DNA from: a virus
IMG/VR virus record: IMGVR_UViG_3300005588_000086
Coordinates: 1 to 27,027 of that record
Direction: 5' to 3' (one strand)
DNA: 27,027 bases
In this document: piece after piece, positions 13,459 through 21,409 of the stretch
Layout of the letters: each line of letters opens with the position of its first letter
Numbering within the stretch: position 1 is the first letter of the stretch
The notes under the pieces: generated by a model
What the model was told of the DNA's origin: nothing
The model's input: only the letters and a program-made list of their open reading frames with translations
The model's database searches: none
Position numbers and translations under genes: made by a program

Positions 13459-15272
13459 TCGTATTTGGTATTAGTTTAAGTTATAATTCATCGGCATGTG
13501 TCGTTGATTCTAAAAGAGGAATTATGCACGCTATATCTGAGGAAAGATTTACTAATGAAAAGAATAGTAGAGATTTCCCAATCAATGCTTTGAGATCTTG
13601 TGTTGATTTTATTTTAGAAAGTGATTTATATAGAGATGAGATTGTCAAATTTAATGTTGCTATTACATCTTATGAGACTTTAAACTCTAGAGATCTTAAA
13701 TACTTTCCAGATCTAAAGGATTCAGAAAGATCTAAGGATTTTTATTCTACTGTTACAAGATATATTAAAAACAGAATTAATGATTTAAGATCAAGTAAAT
13801 TTCATTATTTTAGAGCAGATCATCATTTATCTCACAGATTGCCTGCTGTTGCTTTAAGTGGATTTGTTGGAAACTTTAGAAATAAAGCAAGAACAATTGC
13901 TATAACTTATGATGGTTTTGGAGATGGGCAATGTGCTACTATTTATGACACAAAGACGCAAGCTGTTTTGGATTCAGTTCCAATGTATAATAGCTTAGCT
14001 TTAGTTTATCAGTTTGTTACAGGAGCTTTAGGATTTACTGAGCATAAACATGAGGGGAAAATAACAGGATTATCTGGCTTTGGATCTCCTATTTATGTTA
14101 ATGAATTTGAAAAGATAATTAAGTTTGATCCAGAAATTAAAGATTTTGACTCAGTTTATTTAGACACTATTTGTAATTTAAAAGCATTAGCTTACAACAA
14201 GTCACCTTTTAATACTAACATTAAATATTTTAGTAATTTCTTACTTTTAAGACAAACAGTTTATGAGATGGTTGAAAATCTAAAAAGACATGACGCATCA
14301 CGAGAGGATATTGCAGCATCACTTCAAAAATATGTAGAGATGCAAATAACAGACTGGATAGATTCTACTTTATATAAAAATGAAATCGGAGATGAACATT
14401 TGAATTTTGTTTTATCTGGCGGATTATTTGCAAATGTAAAGTTAAATTTTGAACTAAAACGAAACTTTGGTTTAAAGAATATATTTGTTTATCCTGCTAT
14501 GGGAGACGAAGGAACTTGTGTTGGTGCAGCTTTAGCATTTTTACAAACTAAAATGAATAACAACTTTATGAGTGAATTATGTTTTTCTAGGGATATTCTT
14601 TATAATGGACTTACTTTAGAAGAACAATTAGAAGCTGTAGAATTGAATCACATTTTTATTGAAGAATGTATAGATTTGGATATTGATTTTGATAATTATG
14701 ATTTGATTGCCGATCCTACTGAAAATCAAAAGATCTCAGTATTTGCTAATAACCTAGCTTTAAATAAAATTGTATGTACTTCTATTGGTGATAGTGAATT
14801 CGGGCCTCGTGCTCTCGGTAATCATTCTATATTCTTTGATGCTACTAAAGAAGAGACAAATACTGAATTAAATAAAAAATTGAATAGAACAGAATTTATG
14901 CCTTTTGCTCCTATTGTTTTAGACATATTTGCAGATGATCTTTTCGAACAATATGAAGGTGCTGAAAAAACATGTAAGTATATGACTATTGCTCTTCCTT
15001 GTAAAAAGGATTTTAGAGAAACTTATTTGGCAGCAGTTCATGTTGATGGAACAGCAAGGCCTCAAGTTATAGGCTACAATGATAATGAAACTATTTATAA
15101 AGCAATTCATGCCTATTTCAGAATTACAGGAAATAAAGCTCTTGTAAATACAAGTTTTAATTTACACAACTTCCCTATTATTAGAGATCCACAGATAGCT
15201 ATAAGTTCATTTTTAAAAGCTGATCTTGATGTTTTAATCTTGGATAATCTAATCATTATTAAGAGAGGATAA
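13455..15272 (+). CDS. NodU/CmcH-type O-carbamoyltransferase (probable 5-hydroxymethylcytosine carbamoyltransferase)
   Basis: 605 residues, four-base overlap (ATGA) with the pyrophosphatase gene. Both parts of the family are complete. The Kae1-like N-terminal domain has HHLSH (123-127), DGFGDG (153-158), GKITGLSGFG (201-210), SGGLFANVKLN (321-331) and the PAMGDEGTCVGAA loop (347-359). The C-terminal transfer domain has FGPRALGNHSI (449-459), FMPFAPIVL (481-489), VDGTARPQ (530-537) and LVNTSFN (563-569). Family members form carbamoyl-AMP from carbamoyl phosphate and ATP and transfer the carbamoyl to a hydroxyl. The neighbouring hydroxymethylase supplies a likely hydroxyl, so 5-carbamoyloxymethylcytosine is the best guess for the product. 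Confidence 0.92.
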   Translation: MIVFGISLSYNSSACVVDSKRGIMHAISEERFTNEKNSRDFPINALRSCVDFILESDLYRDEIVKFNVAITSYETLNSRDLKYFPDLKDSERSKDFYSTVTRYIKNRINDLRSSKFHYFRADHHLSHRLPAVALSGFVGNFRNKARTIAITYDGFGDGQCATIYDTKTQAVLDSVPMYNSLALVYQFVTGALGFTEHKHEGKITGLSGFGSPIYVNEFEKIIKFDPEIKDFDSVYLDTICNLKALAYNKSPFNTNIKYFSNFLLLRQTVYEMVENLKRHDASREDIAASLQKYVEMQITDWIDSTLYKNEIGDEHLNFVLSGGLFANVKLNFELKRNFGLKNIFVYPAMGDEGTCVGAALAFLQTKMNNNFMSELCFSRDILYNGLTLEEQLEAVELNHIFIEECIDLDIDFDNYDLIADPTENQKISVFANNLALNKIVCTSIGDSEFGPRALGNHSIFFDATKEETNTELNKKLNRTEFMPFAPIVLDIFADDLFEQYEGAEKTCKYMTIALPCKKDFRETYLAAVHVDGTARPQVIGYNDNETIYKAIHAYFRITGNKALVNTSFNLHNFPIIRDPQIAISSFLKADLDVLILDNLIIIKRG

Positions 15273-15276
15273 TAAT

Positions 15277-16701
15277 ATGAAAAATTTAAGTATTAATGCT
15301 AGAACTGCAAATGATGCATTCTTAAAAGTACTTAAAGCTTTGAGAGAGGACGGGGAAACCTGTTCTCCTCGTGGTTTAAAGATTACTGAATTATTAAATG
15401 TATCTATAAGTATTGAACATCCTAAAAACAGATTGATCACATTTCCTGAAAGAGCTATTAGTTTACCTTTTGCTTTTGGGGAATTTCTTTGGTATTTAAG
15501 AGGAGCACAGGATTTAGAAACAATGTCTTATTATTCAAGTCTAATGAAAAAATTTTCAGATGATGGTAAGACTTTAAACTCAGCTTATGGATATAGAATC
15601 TTTGGTAGACATAAATCTATAAATTTTAATCAGTGGGATGAAGTAGTTAGTAAACTTCGTCAGGATCCTGATTCAAGACAAGCAATAATCCATCTTCATA
15701 CTCCTAACAACCAACCTACAAAAGATGAAGTTTGCACATTATCTCTTCAATTTCTTATTAGAAATGGAAAGTTAAATATGATAACTACTATGAGAAGTAA
15801 TGACATATATTATGGATTCACATATGATGTTTTTAGTTTCACGTGTATGATGGAAATGATCGCATATGAACTGGATATTGAAATGGGAACTTACTATCAT
15901 AACGTAGGTAGCATGCACATTTATGAGGATAAGATGCATATGTTATCTGATGACTTTTTAATGGATCCACTAAATGAATATGTAATTAAGCACACTCCGG
16001 ATCTTAATCTCGATGGATTATCTAGAGGAACTACAGAACTACAAACCTTCTTTGCTTTTGAAAGATTAACTCGTCAGAATGAATGCTTTTTAAGTTATGC
16101 TCCTAACAATAATTTCTTAAAAATTGCTAAGAAAGTTCTGCTACAATATAGTATTACAAAGCATTATGAAAAATCTAGTTTTACAGGTAATCATAGAGCA
16201 TTTATTGATTCATTATATTATGATAATATTTATGATTGGATGATGTTTAACTTTTATTTCAGAAAAGAAGAAAGATCTTTATTTATAGCAGAAGGAGCAG
16301 ACGGATCTGGTAAAACTACTTTATGTCAAAAAATAGAATGTGATAAGATATTCCACTTTAAGTCTCCAAGTAAAGATTTTAATCCCCTTATTTATATTCA
16401 ATCTTTGAAAAGTTCAGGATCTAAAGTTCTGGATAGAAGTTTTATTTCAGAAATGATTTATAGTGAATTCTTTAGAAGATCAAGTATTATTGAACCATCT
16501 TTTGAATTAGCTTTGTTAGATTGTTTGGAAAAACATCCATCAGTTAAAGTAGTTATTTTAATGAATAATAGACATTATTTAGATGAGCAGGATCTGGTAA
16601 AAATAGGAAAGAATAATATTTCTAGATTAAATGCTTTATACAGATCTTTTGCTAATATGGTTTTAATTCCTATTTGTATCCCTACTAGGATTAAGGAATA
16701 A
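15277..16701 (+). CDS. dCMP hydroxymethylase-like (thymidylate synthase fold) fused to a dNMP kinase
   Basis: 474 residues. Residues 1-~290 are a thymidylate synthase fold: nucleophile Cys153 (EVCTLSLQFLI), RSND at 173-176, GFTYD at 180-184 and H214/Y216 (SMHIY). In thymidylate synthase the position of Asp184 is the dUMP-selecting Asn; T4 dCMP hydroxymethylase has Asp there in the same GFxxD context, which points to dCMP as substrate and hydroxymethyl transfer from methylene-tetrahydrofolate. Residues ~335-474 are a P-loop kinase: GADGSGKTT at 340-348 and LDRSF at 385-389, like thymidylate/deoxynucleoside monophosphate kinases. The fusion would make 5-hm-dCMP and then 5-hm-dCDP. A dUMP hydroxymethylase or an ordinary synthase is possible but less likely. 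Confidence 0.85.
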   Translation: MKNLSINARTANDAFLKVLKALREDGETCSPRGLKITELLNVSISIEHPKNRLITFPERAISLPFAFGEFLWYLRGAQDLETMSYYSSLMKKFSDDGKTLNSAYGYRIFGRHKSINFNQWDEVVSKLRQDPDSRQAIIHLHTPNNQPTKDEVCTLSLQFLIRNGKLNMITTMRSNDIYYGFTYDVFSFTCMMEMIAYELDIEMGTYYHNVGSMHIYEDKMHMLSDDFLMDPLNEYVIKHTPDLNLDGLSRGTTELQTFFAFERLTRQNECFLSYAPNNNFLKIAKKVLLQYSITKHYEKSSFTGNHRAFIDSLYYDNIYDWMMFNFYFRKEERSLFIAEGADGSGKTTLCQKIECDKIFHFKSPSKDFNPLIYIQSLKSSGSKVLDRSFISEMIYSEFFRRSSIIEPSFELALLDCLEKHPSVKVVILMNNRHYLDEQDLVKIGKNNISRLNALYRSFANMVLIPICIPTRIKE

Positions 16702-16703
16702 TT

Positions 16704-19409
16704 ATGCCAGATATTCATAGACATGATGAATTTAGTTCTTTTGACGGTTTTGGTAATCCCACTGAGTTGGCCAAACTTGCAAAAGAACTAGGATATACAG
16801 CACTAGGAATAGCTAATCATGGATCAGTTAGCGGATTAGTACTACATTATAAAGCATGTAGAGAGGAAGGAATTAAACCTATATTAGGAGTAGAAGCCTA
16901 TTTTCTTCCAGTATTTAAGAAACAACGTAAAAAGTATCATTTATGTTTATTTGCTAAAAATTTACAAGGCTATCAAAATATAATGAAAATTATGACAATT
17001 GCAGAAATGGAAAATAAGTATTATTCCGGCACTGTAACTTTTGAACTTTTAGAAAAATATCATGAAGGAATTATTTGTACTTCAGCATGCTTAGCAGGTT
17101 ATACATCTCAAGCAATATTGGCAGGCAATATGGCTTTGGCCAGAAAATCTCTTGTTAAGTTTAAAGAAATATTTGGAGATGATTTTTATATTGAGATCCA
17201 GCCTTATGATTGTTGGGATAATGATGACATAGAAGTTCAAAAAGATGTTAATCTTGATTTAATGGGATTTGCATATGATTTAGATATCAAATGTATAATG
17301 ACATCAGATAGTCACTATGGTAGAAAAGAAGATTTTGATACGTATCTAAAAATGCATGAAATTGGCAATCATAACTATGACATAGTAAAAACTTATGGGG
17401 AAAGATATATGCCAACATACGCCCAACTTGGAAGGAGATTTGTCAATATTTACGGTGAATCAAGTTTTGAGGATCGGTTCAATAATGGAGTTAAAGAATA
17501 TGCAAAACAAATGCTAAGAAATCTTAAAGAAATAGAAAATAAAGTAGAATCAGATATACTTGAAGATTTACCTTTGCTTTTACCTAAACTTGATGATAAA
17601 ATTGATAGTACAAAATTATTAAAAGAAAAAATACAAGCAGGCATGAAGAAAAGAGGAAAGACTTCAAAAGGATATCTTGATAGAGTTAAGCAAGAATTTG
17701 ATGTAATTAAGTATCACGGATTTGAAGATTATTTTCTTATAGTTGCAGATTATGTAAATTTTGCAAAAGATAATGATATTGAAGTTGGGCCAGGAAGAGG
17801 ATCTGTTTGCAATTGTCAAATAGCTTATTTTCTTGGAATAACAGAAGTTGATTCTTATGCACATAAACTTGATTTTAGAAGATTCCTTAGAAAAGATAAA
17901 AAGAAGCTTCCTGATATTGATTTAGATTTTGAAACTAGTAAGCGACAAATAGTTATTGACTATTTAATAGATAAATATCCAGGGCATGCATCTCAAATAG
18001 CATCTTATGGATTATATCAAGTTGATAATCTTTTGAATGATCTTGTTAAAGTTTGCGGAGTTCCAAAGGATGAAATAAAAGTTATAAAATCTCATGCATC
18101 TAGATTTGTAGAAAAAAATGGAAATAATAAAGAAATGAATTTAAAATCTTTAAATGCAGATAGCTATACAATTTATTTAAATAAGATTTATAAAAATATA
18201 TTTAAGCATTTTACTAAACTTTATAAAAATGTTAGATATATGAGTGTACATGCTGGGGGAGTAGCAATTACTGGAGGAAATATTACAGACTATTTGCAAC
18301 TAAGATTAATAAAAGAAAAACCAGTTTCATGTTATAATTTAAACGATGTAGAATTTCTGAATGTAATTAAATTTGATATACTAGGGCTAAAAACAGAGAG
18401 TATAATTAATAATTTGAAAAATATTACAAATGATGCTTACGATGAAAGTTGGCTACAGGATCCAGAATGTTTAAAGAATTTTGCAGAAGGAAAAACAGAT
18501 GCTATATTTCAATATGAAAGTAGTACAGCTAAGGAGATCCTAAGAATGATAAATGCTAATAATTTTAAAGATGTAGTTGTAGCCTCAGCTTTAAATAGGC
18601 CAGGCCCTTTGAATTTTAAAACTCATGAACTTTATGCATCTCAAAAATTAGATGGTAATTTTGAACATGATCTATTTTATAAATATACAAAAGACACATA
18701 TGGCACATTAGTTTTTCAAGAACAACTTCAACAAATTTGTGTAAATATTGGAGGCCTATCTTGGGCAGATGCTGACAAAGTAATGAAAGCTTTAAAAAAT
18801 GTTGGAATTGAAAGTGTAAAGGAAGAAATGGATGCCATTAAATTAGAAATGACAGATAAGTTTGTAATAGGTGCAGTTAAAAAAGGGATTCCTGAAAATG
18901 AAGCAAGAGAAATGTTTACAAAATTATTAGTATATTCATTTAATGAAGGACATGCTACAGGCTATACAATAGTATCTTTTCAAGAAATGTATTATCGTTG
19001 TCATTATCCTATAGAATTCTGGTCAATTAAATTAAAGTATACAACTAATGAAAAGAACATTTTTAAATATAAAGTTAATGCTATTATGGATGGTGCAATT
19101 TTATTCCTTCCTCATGTTAATTATTCAGCTTATTCTTCTTTACGGAAAATAGAGGATGATACAGTTATACAAGAAGGGCTAACAGCAATCAAAGGAATTG
19201 GAGCAAAAGCTGCTGAATCAATTGAAAAAGAAAGAAATAAGAATGGGCCTTTTAGATCTAAAGAAGAATTTATAAAACGATGTAGAAATAGAGCAGTTCA
19301 CAAAGGTGTAATTAAAAAACTAGATGAAAAAGGAGCTTTGGAATTTAGCAAAAAAAGATATATCTCTCGTTGTGTAAAATACAATGCAACATTTTATGCG
19401 AAAGGATAA
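16704..19409 (+). CDS. DNA polymerase III alpha subunit (DnaE-type)
   Basis: 901 residues, starting 2 bases after the fusion gene. The N-terminus is a PHP domain (HRHDEFSSFDG at 5-15 and ANHGSVSG near 37-44). The C-family polymerase core is clear: GPGRGSVCNCQIAYFL and PDIDLDF (about 403-409, acidic residues 404 and 406), matching the paired catalytic Asp of bacterial DnaE. Near the C-terminus a helix-hairpin-helix is visible (AIKGIGAKAAESI). At 901 residues it is shorter than the ~1100 of typical bacterial DnaE, so the C-terminal OB/tau-binding region is reduced. It is a phage-encoded replicative polymerase that would have to accept the modified cytosine nucleotide. No beta clamp or 3'-5' exonuclease is seen nearby. 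Confidence 0.93.
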   Translation: MPDIHRHDEFSSFDGFGNPTELAKLAKELGYTALGIANHGSVSGLVLHYKACREEGIKPILGVEAYFLPVFKKQRKKYHLCLFAKNLQGYQNIMKIMTIAEMENKYYSGTVTFELLEKYHEGIICTSACLAGYTSQAILAGNMALARKSLVKFKEIFGDDFYIEIQPYDCWDNDDIEVQKDVNLDLMGFAYDLDIKCIMTSDSHYGRKEDFDTYLKMHEIGNHNYDIVKTYGERYMPTYAQLGRRFVNIYGESSFEDRFNNGVKEYAKQMLRNLKEIENKVESDILEDLPLLLPKLDDKIDSTKLLKEKIQAGMKKRGKTSKGYLDRVKQEFDVIKYHGFEDYFLIVADYVNFAKDNDIEVGPGRGSVCNCQIAYFLGITEVDSYAHKLDFRRFLRKDKKKLPDIDLDFETSKRQIVIDYLIDKYPGHASQIASYGLYQVDNLLNDLVKVCGVPKDEIKVIKSHASRFVEKNGNNKEMNLKSLNADSYTIYLNKIYKNIFKHFTKLYKNVRYMSVHAGGVAITGGNITDYLQLRLIKEKPVSCYNLNDVEFLNVIKFDILGLKTESIINNLKNITNDAYDESWLQDPECLKNFAEGKTDAIFQYESSTAKEILRMINANNFKDVVVASALNRPGPLNFKTHELYASQKLDGNFEHDLFYKYTKDTYGTLVFQEQLQQICVNIGGLSWADADKVMKALKNVGIESVKEEMDAIKLEMTDKFVIGAVKKGIPENEAREMFTKLLVYSFNEGHATGYTIVSFQEMYYRCHYPIEFWSIKLKYTTNEKNIFKYKVNAIMDGAILFLPHVNYSAYSSLRKIEDDTVIQEGLTAIKGIGAKAAESIEKERNKNGPFRSKEEFIKRCRNRAVHKGVIKKLDEKGALEFSKKRYISRCVKYNATFYAKG

Positions 19410-19412
19410 TTT

Positions 19413-20354
19413 ATGAATAATAAAGATTTAAAGAAAATAATGGATGTGGCTAAAAGTATTACAGTCAAGCAAGGGGAAGGAGCTATATTTCATTTAGGAT
19501 CGGCGGAAGCAAATCTTGGAGTCGAAAGATGGTCAACAGGAATTGTGGAATTAGACAATGCTATTGGAGGGGGGATGCCAAAAGGTAGACAAATTGAAAT
19601 ATTTGGCCAAGAATCTACAGCAAAAACATCTTTAGCTTATCACTTATGTGCCCAACATCCTATTTGTTTATATATTCCAGCAGAAGGTACATTTGATCCT
19701 TTAAGAGCAAAATCTTTTGGGAATACTCCGAAACAAATGTTGGTATATAGAAACTGTAAATATGCTGAAGATATAATTAATAAGATCTTGGATTTCGCAA
19801 GAGCTGGGATCCCGTTAATAGTTGTAGATTCAGTGCCAGGGATGCAATGTAAATCTGAATATGATCAAGTTGAAAAGGATGCAGAAAAGCAACCTCAATA
19901 TGGTCAATTATCTAGATTATTTAGTAGGACGATGAAAAATATTGAAGATACAATTGAAAGAACAGGAACAACAATTATTTGGGTTAATCAAGTAAGAGCT
20001 AAAATAAATGCTTCAGCTTTTGGAGAACAAGATGACTCCCCAGGAGGAAAAGCATTTAAGCATTATATTTCTTTAAGAATTAAAACTTATAGAAGAGAAT
20101 GGATCAATGTTCCTAATAAGAATCCTGCATCATCTTCAACAAATGAAAGATGTGGATTGATTCAAAAAATTAAGATTTTGAAATCAAAAGTTTGTGCTCC
20201 TCAAGAAGAAAGAGAATTACCAATGTTTTTCCTTTATGGATATGTTTCTTTCGATGATCTTCAAGAGAAAAGAAAGATTATTATGAAAGCTAATAATGAG
20301 AAATACAAGAAAAAGAAAGAAGATGAAGAGAATGAAAACTGGGATGACGACTGA
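19413..20354 (+). CDS. RecA/UvsX-type recombinase
   Basis: 313 residues, AAAGGA before ATG 19413. It has a RecA core: the ATP loop GQESTAKT (65-72), the catalytic Glu in IPAEGTFDP (Glu91), Walker B IPLIVVDSVPG (133-143) and the L2-region VNQVRAKINAS (191-201). One oddity is Ala at 70, where the Walker A usually has Gly before the Lys. The C-terminus is acidic (EENENWDDD), as in RecA. It would promote strand exchange for phage recombination-dependent replication together with the SSB and resolvase. Shorter than E. coli RecA (353), so the C-terminal domain is reduced. Confidence 0.88.
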   Translation: MNNKDLKKIMDVAKSITVKQGEGAIFHLGSAEANLGVERWSTGIVELDNAIGGGMPKGRQIEIFGQESTAKTSLAYHLCAQHPICLYIPAEGTFDPLRAKSFGNTPKQMLVYRNCKYAEDIINKILDFARAGIPLIVVDSVPGMQCKSEYDQVEKDAEKQPQYGQLSRLFSRTMKNIEDTIERTGTTIIWVNQVRAKINASAFGEQDDSPGGKAFKHYISLRIKTYRREWINVPNKNPASSSTNERCGLIQKIKILKSKVCAPQEERELPMFFLYGYVSFDDLQEKRKIIMKANNEKYKKKKEDEENENWDDD

Positions 20355-20604
20355 TAAATATCTTATCTATAAACTAACTGCTAAAGATATACCTGCTGAT
20401 TTCACAGGAATGGTCATTTGTATTCAACCGTGTAGTCCTGATTATTTTATGCATGAATATATTAAAGCAGGAACAGTTTTAACTTGTATAGATGGGATGG
20501 TATATATGACAGATAAATTTGGATTTGATAATATAATTTGTCAAGTGGAATCGGAGTATTTTGAAGAACACTTTGGGATCAAATATTATGGATTAAAATA
20601 TTAG
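20344..20604 (+). CDS. Small unknown protein after RecA
   Basis: About 86 residues (from the ATG at 20344 that overlaps the RecA stop; upstream in-frame ATGs at 20323 and 20332 are possible and no SD sequence clearly decides). The body has beta-strand character (MVICIQPCSPDYFMHEYI, then TVLTCIDGMVYMTDKFG) with four Cys. I do not recognise a family. It precedes an AGGAGG site for the next gene, so the three small genes after RecA probably share one transcript. Confidence 0.6.
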   Translation: MTTDKYLIYKLTAKDIPADFTGMVICIQPCSPDYFMHEYIKAGTVLTCIDGMVYMTDKFGFDNIICQVESEYFEEHFGIKYYGLKY

Positions 20605-20613
20605 GAGGATATT

Positions 20614-20811
20614 ATGATGAAATTAGACGTAACAATGTATAAAGTTATAGGGGAAGGAGAACCTGCTTTGGAAACTACAATACATGGATCGGCTTGGGTT
20701 AAGCCTATAAAAATTGCAGATAACTTTGGGGAAGTAACGGAAACTCGTGTAATGACAAGAGACAAAGAGGATATTGATAAGTATACAATAGGATATATTT
20801 TCTATGTTTAA
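20614..20811 (+). CDS. Small unknown protein
   Basis: 65 residues, strong TTAGGAGGATATT before ATG 20614 (a second ATG follows at once). Sequence is mixed beta (VTMYKVIGEGEP, then GSAWVKPIKIADNFGEV) and charged. No recognised family. The following gene begins inside its last codons, so it is translationally coupled. Confidence 0.6.
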   Translation: MMKLDVTMYKVIGEGEPALETTIHGSAWVKPIKIADNFGEVTETRVMTRDKEDIDKYTIGYIFYV

Positions 20812-21043
20812 ACTTAAAAGAAGTAAATTTATGACAGTATATTTAACATTATCTAATGGACATCGTCATGTTGCCATAATCAAAGAGAATCTATTCAGAA
20901 GAATAACGGGACATGCAAGACTTCCCAGACTAATTCCAATTTCAGTCTCAAAGAAAGAATATCAAAAAGCATTCATTAGAAGGGCTCATGTAATTAAATA
21001 TGAGATCTTATCATGGGAGGAAAAGCATGACATTAAAAGTTGA
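20804..21043 (+). CDS. Small basic unknown protein
   Basis: 79 residues, ATG 20804 eight bases inside the previous gene; a later ATG at 20831 is possible. It is Lys/Arg/His-rich (HRHVAIIKENLFRRITGHARLPRL), so nucleic-acid binding is possible but not shown. It overlaps the next gene start by 17 bases. No family recognised. Confidence 0.5.
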   Translation: MFKLKRSKFMTVYLTLSNGHRHVAIIKENLFRRITGHARLPRLIPISVSKKEYQKAFIRRAHVIKYEILSWEEKHDIKS

Positions 21044-21221
21044 TATCGTACAATGGATTATGGGAAAACCATATGCTATGACAGTATCTGGTAAAGCCAT
21101 TCCTCTATCTGTTATTAAAGGAGTAGTTAATCCAGGATGTACATTAATTGAGTTAGATCCTAATGATGAGGATATGTTATTTAAAGTTGGTAACCCTGAA
21201 GAAAAGAAATGTGGAGGATGA
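21027..21221 (+). CDS. Small unknown protein
   Basis: 64 residues; ATG 21027 is chosen because GGGAGGAAAAGC precedes it (the frame is open nine codons upstream). Beta-like content (KVDIVQWIMGKPYAM, then KGVVNPGCTLIELD) and a Cys near the end. No family recognised. Overlaps the previous gene. Confidence 0.55.
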   Translation: MTLKVDIVQWIMGKPYAMTVSGKAIPLSVIKGVVNPGCTLIELDPNDEDMLFKVGNPEEKKCGG

Positions 21222-21245
21222 CCGAATAAGTAAGGAGGCCAAGTT

Positions 21246-21404
21246 ATGGCTAAGGGTATAAAAGGTGATAAAATAAATAAGATTAAAAGAGTTAACAAGA
21301 ATACAATTCATGTTATTTTCAAAAATGGTGCAATATTAGAATTTAAAGCATCAATGGTTGATTATGAAGATTGTGAGTTAATATCTTATGTAGTTGAAAG
21401 GTAG
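21246..21404 (+). CDS. Small basic protein, 52 residues
   Basis: AAGGAGG site 11 bases before ATG 21246. Sequence is rich in Lys and Asn at its start (KGIKGDKINKIKRVNKN) and then forms two strands (HVIFKNGAILEFKAS, CELISYVVER). Its size and the strong ribosome site make it a likely real gene; function unknown. The downstream nuclease starts 5 bases after its stop. Confidence 0.55.
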   Translation: MAKGIKGDKINKIKRVNKNTIHVIFKNGAILEFKASMVDYEDCELISYVVER

Positions 21405-21409
21405 GATAT

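Noticed and set aside
14919-15110. Antisense open frame on the minus strand inside the carbamoyltransferase gene
   Set aside because: It is a composition shadow without a ribosome site, as are the other minus-strand frames; all real genes lie on the plus strand.
13455-15272. Antibiotic or Nod-factor carbamoyltransferase (nodU/tobZ)
   Set aside because: The enzyme is inside a phage replication operon between nucleotide enzymes; no secondary-metabolism or Nod genes are near.
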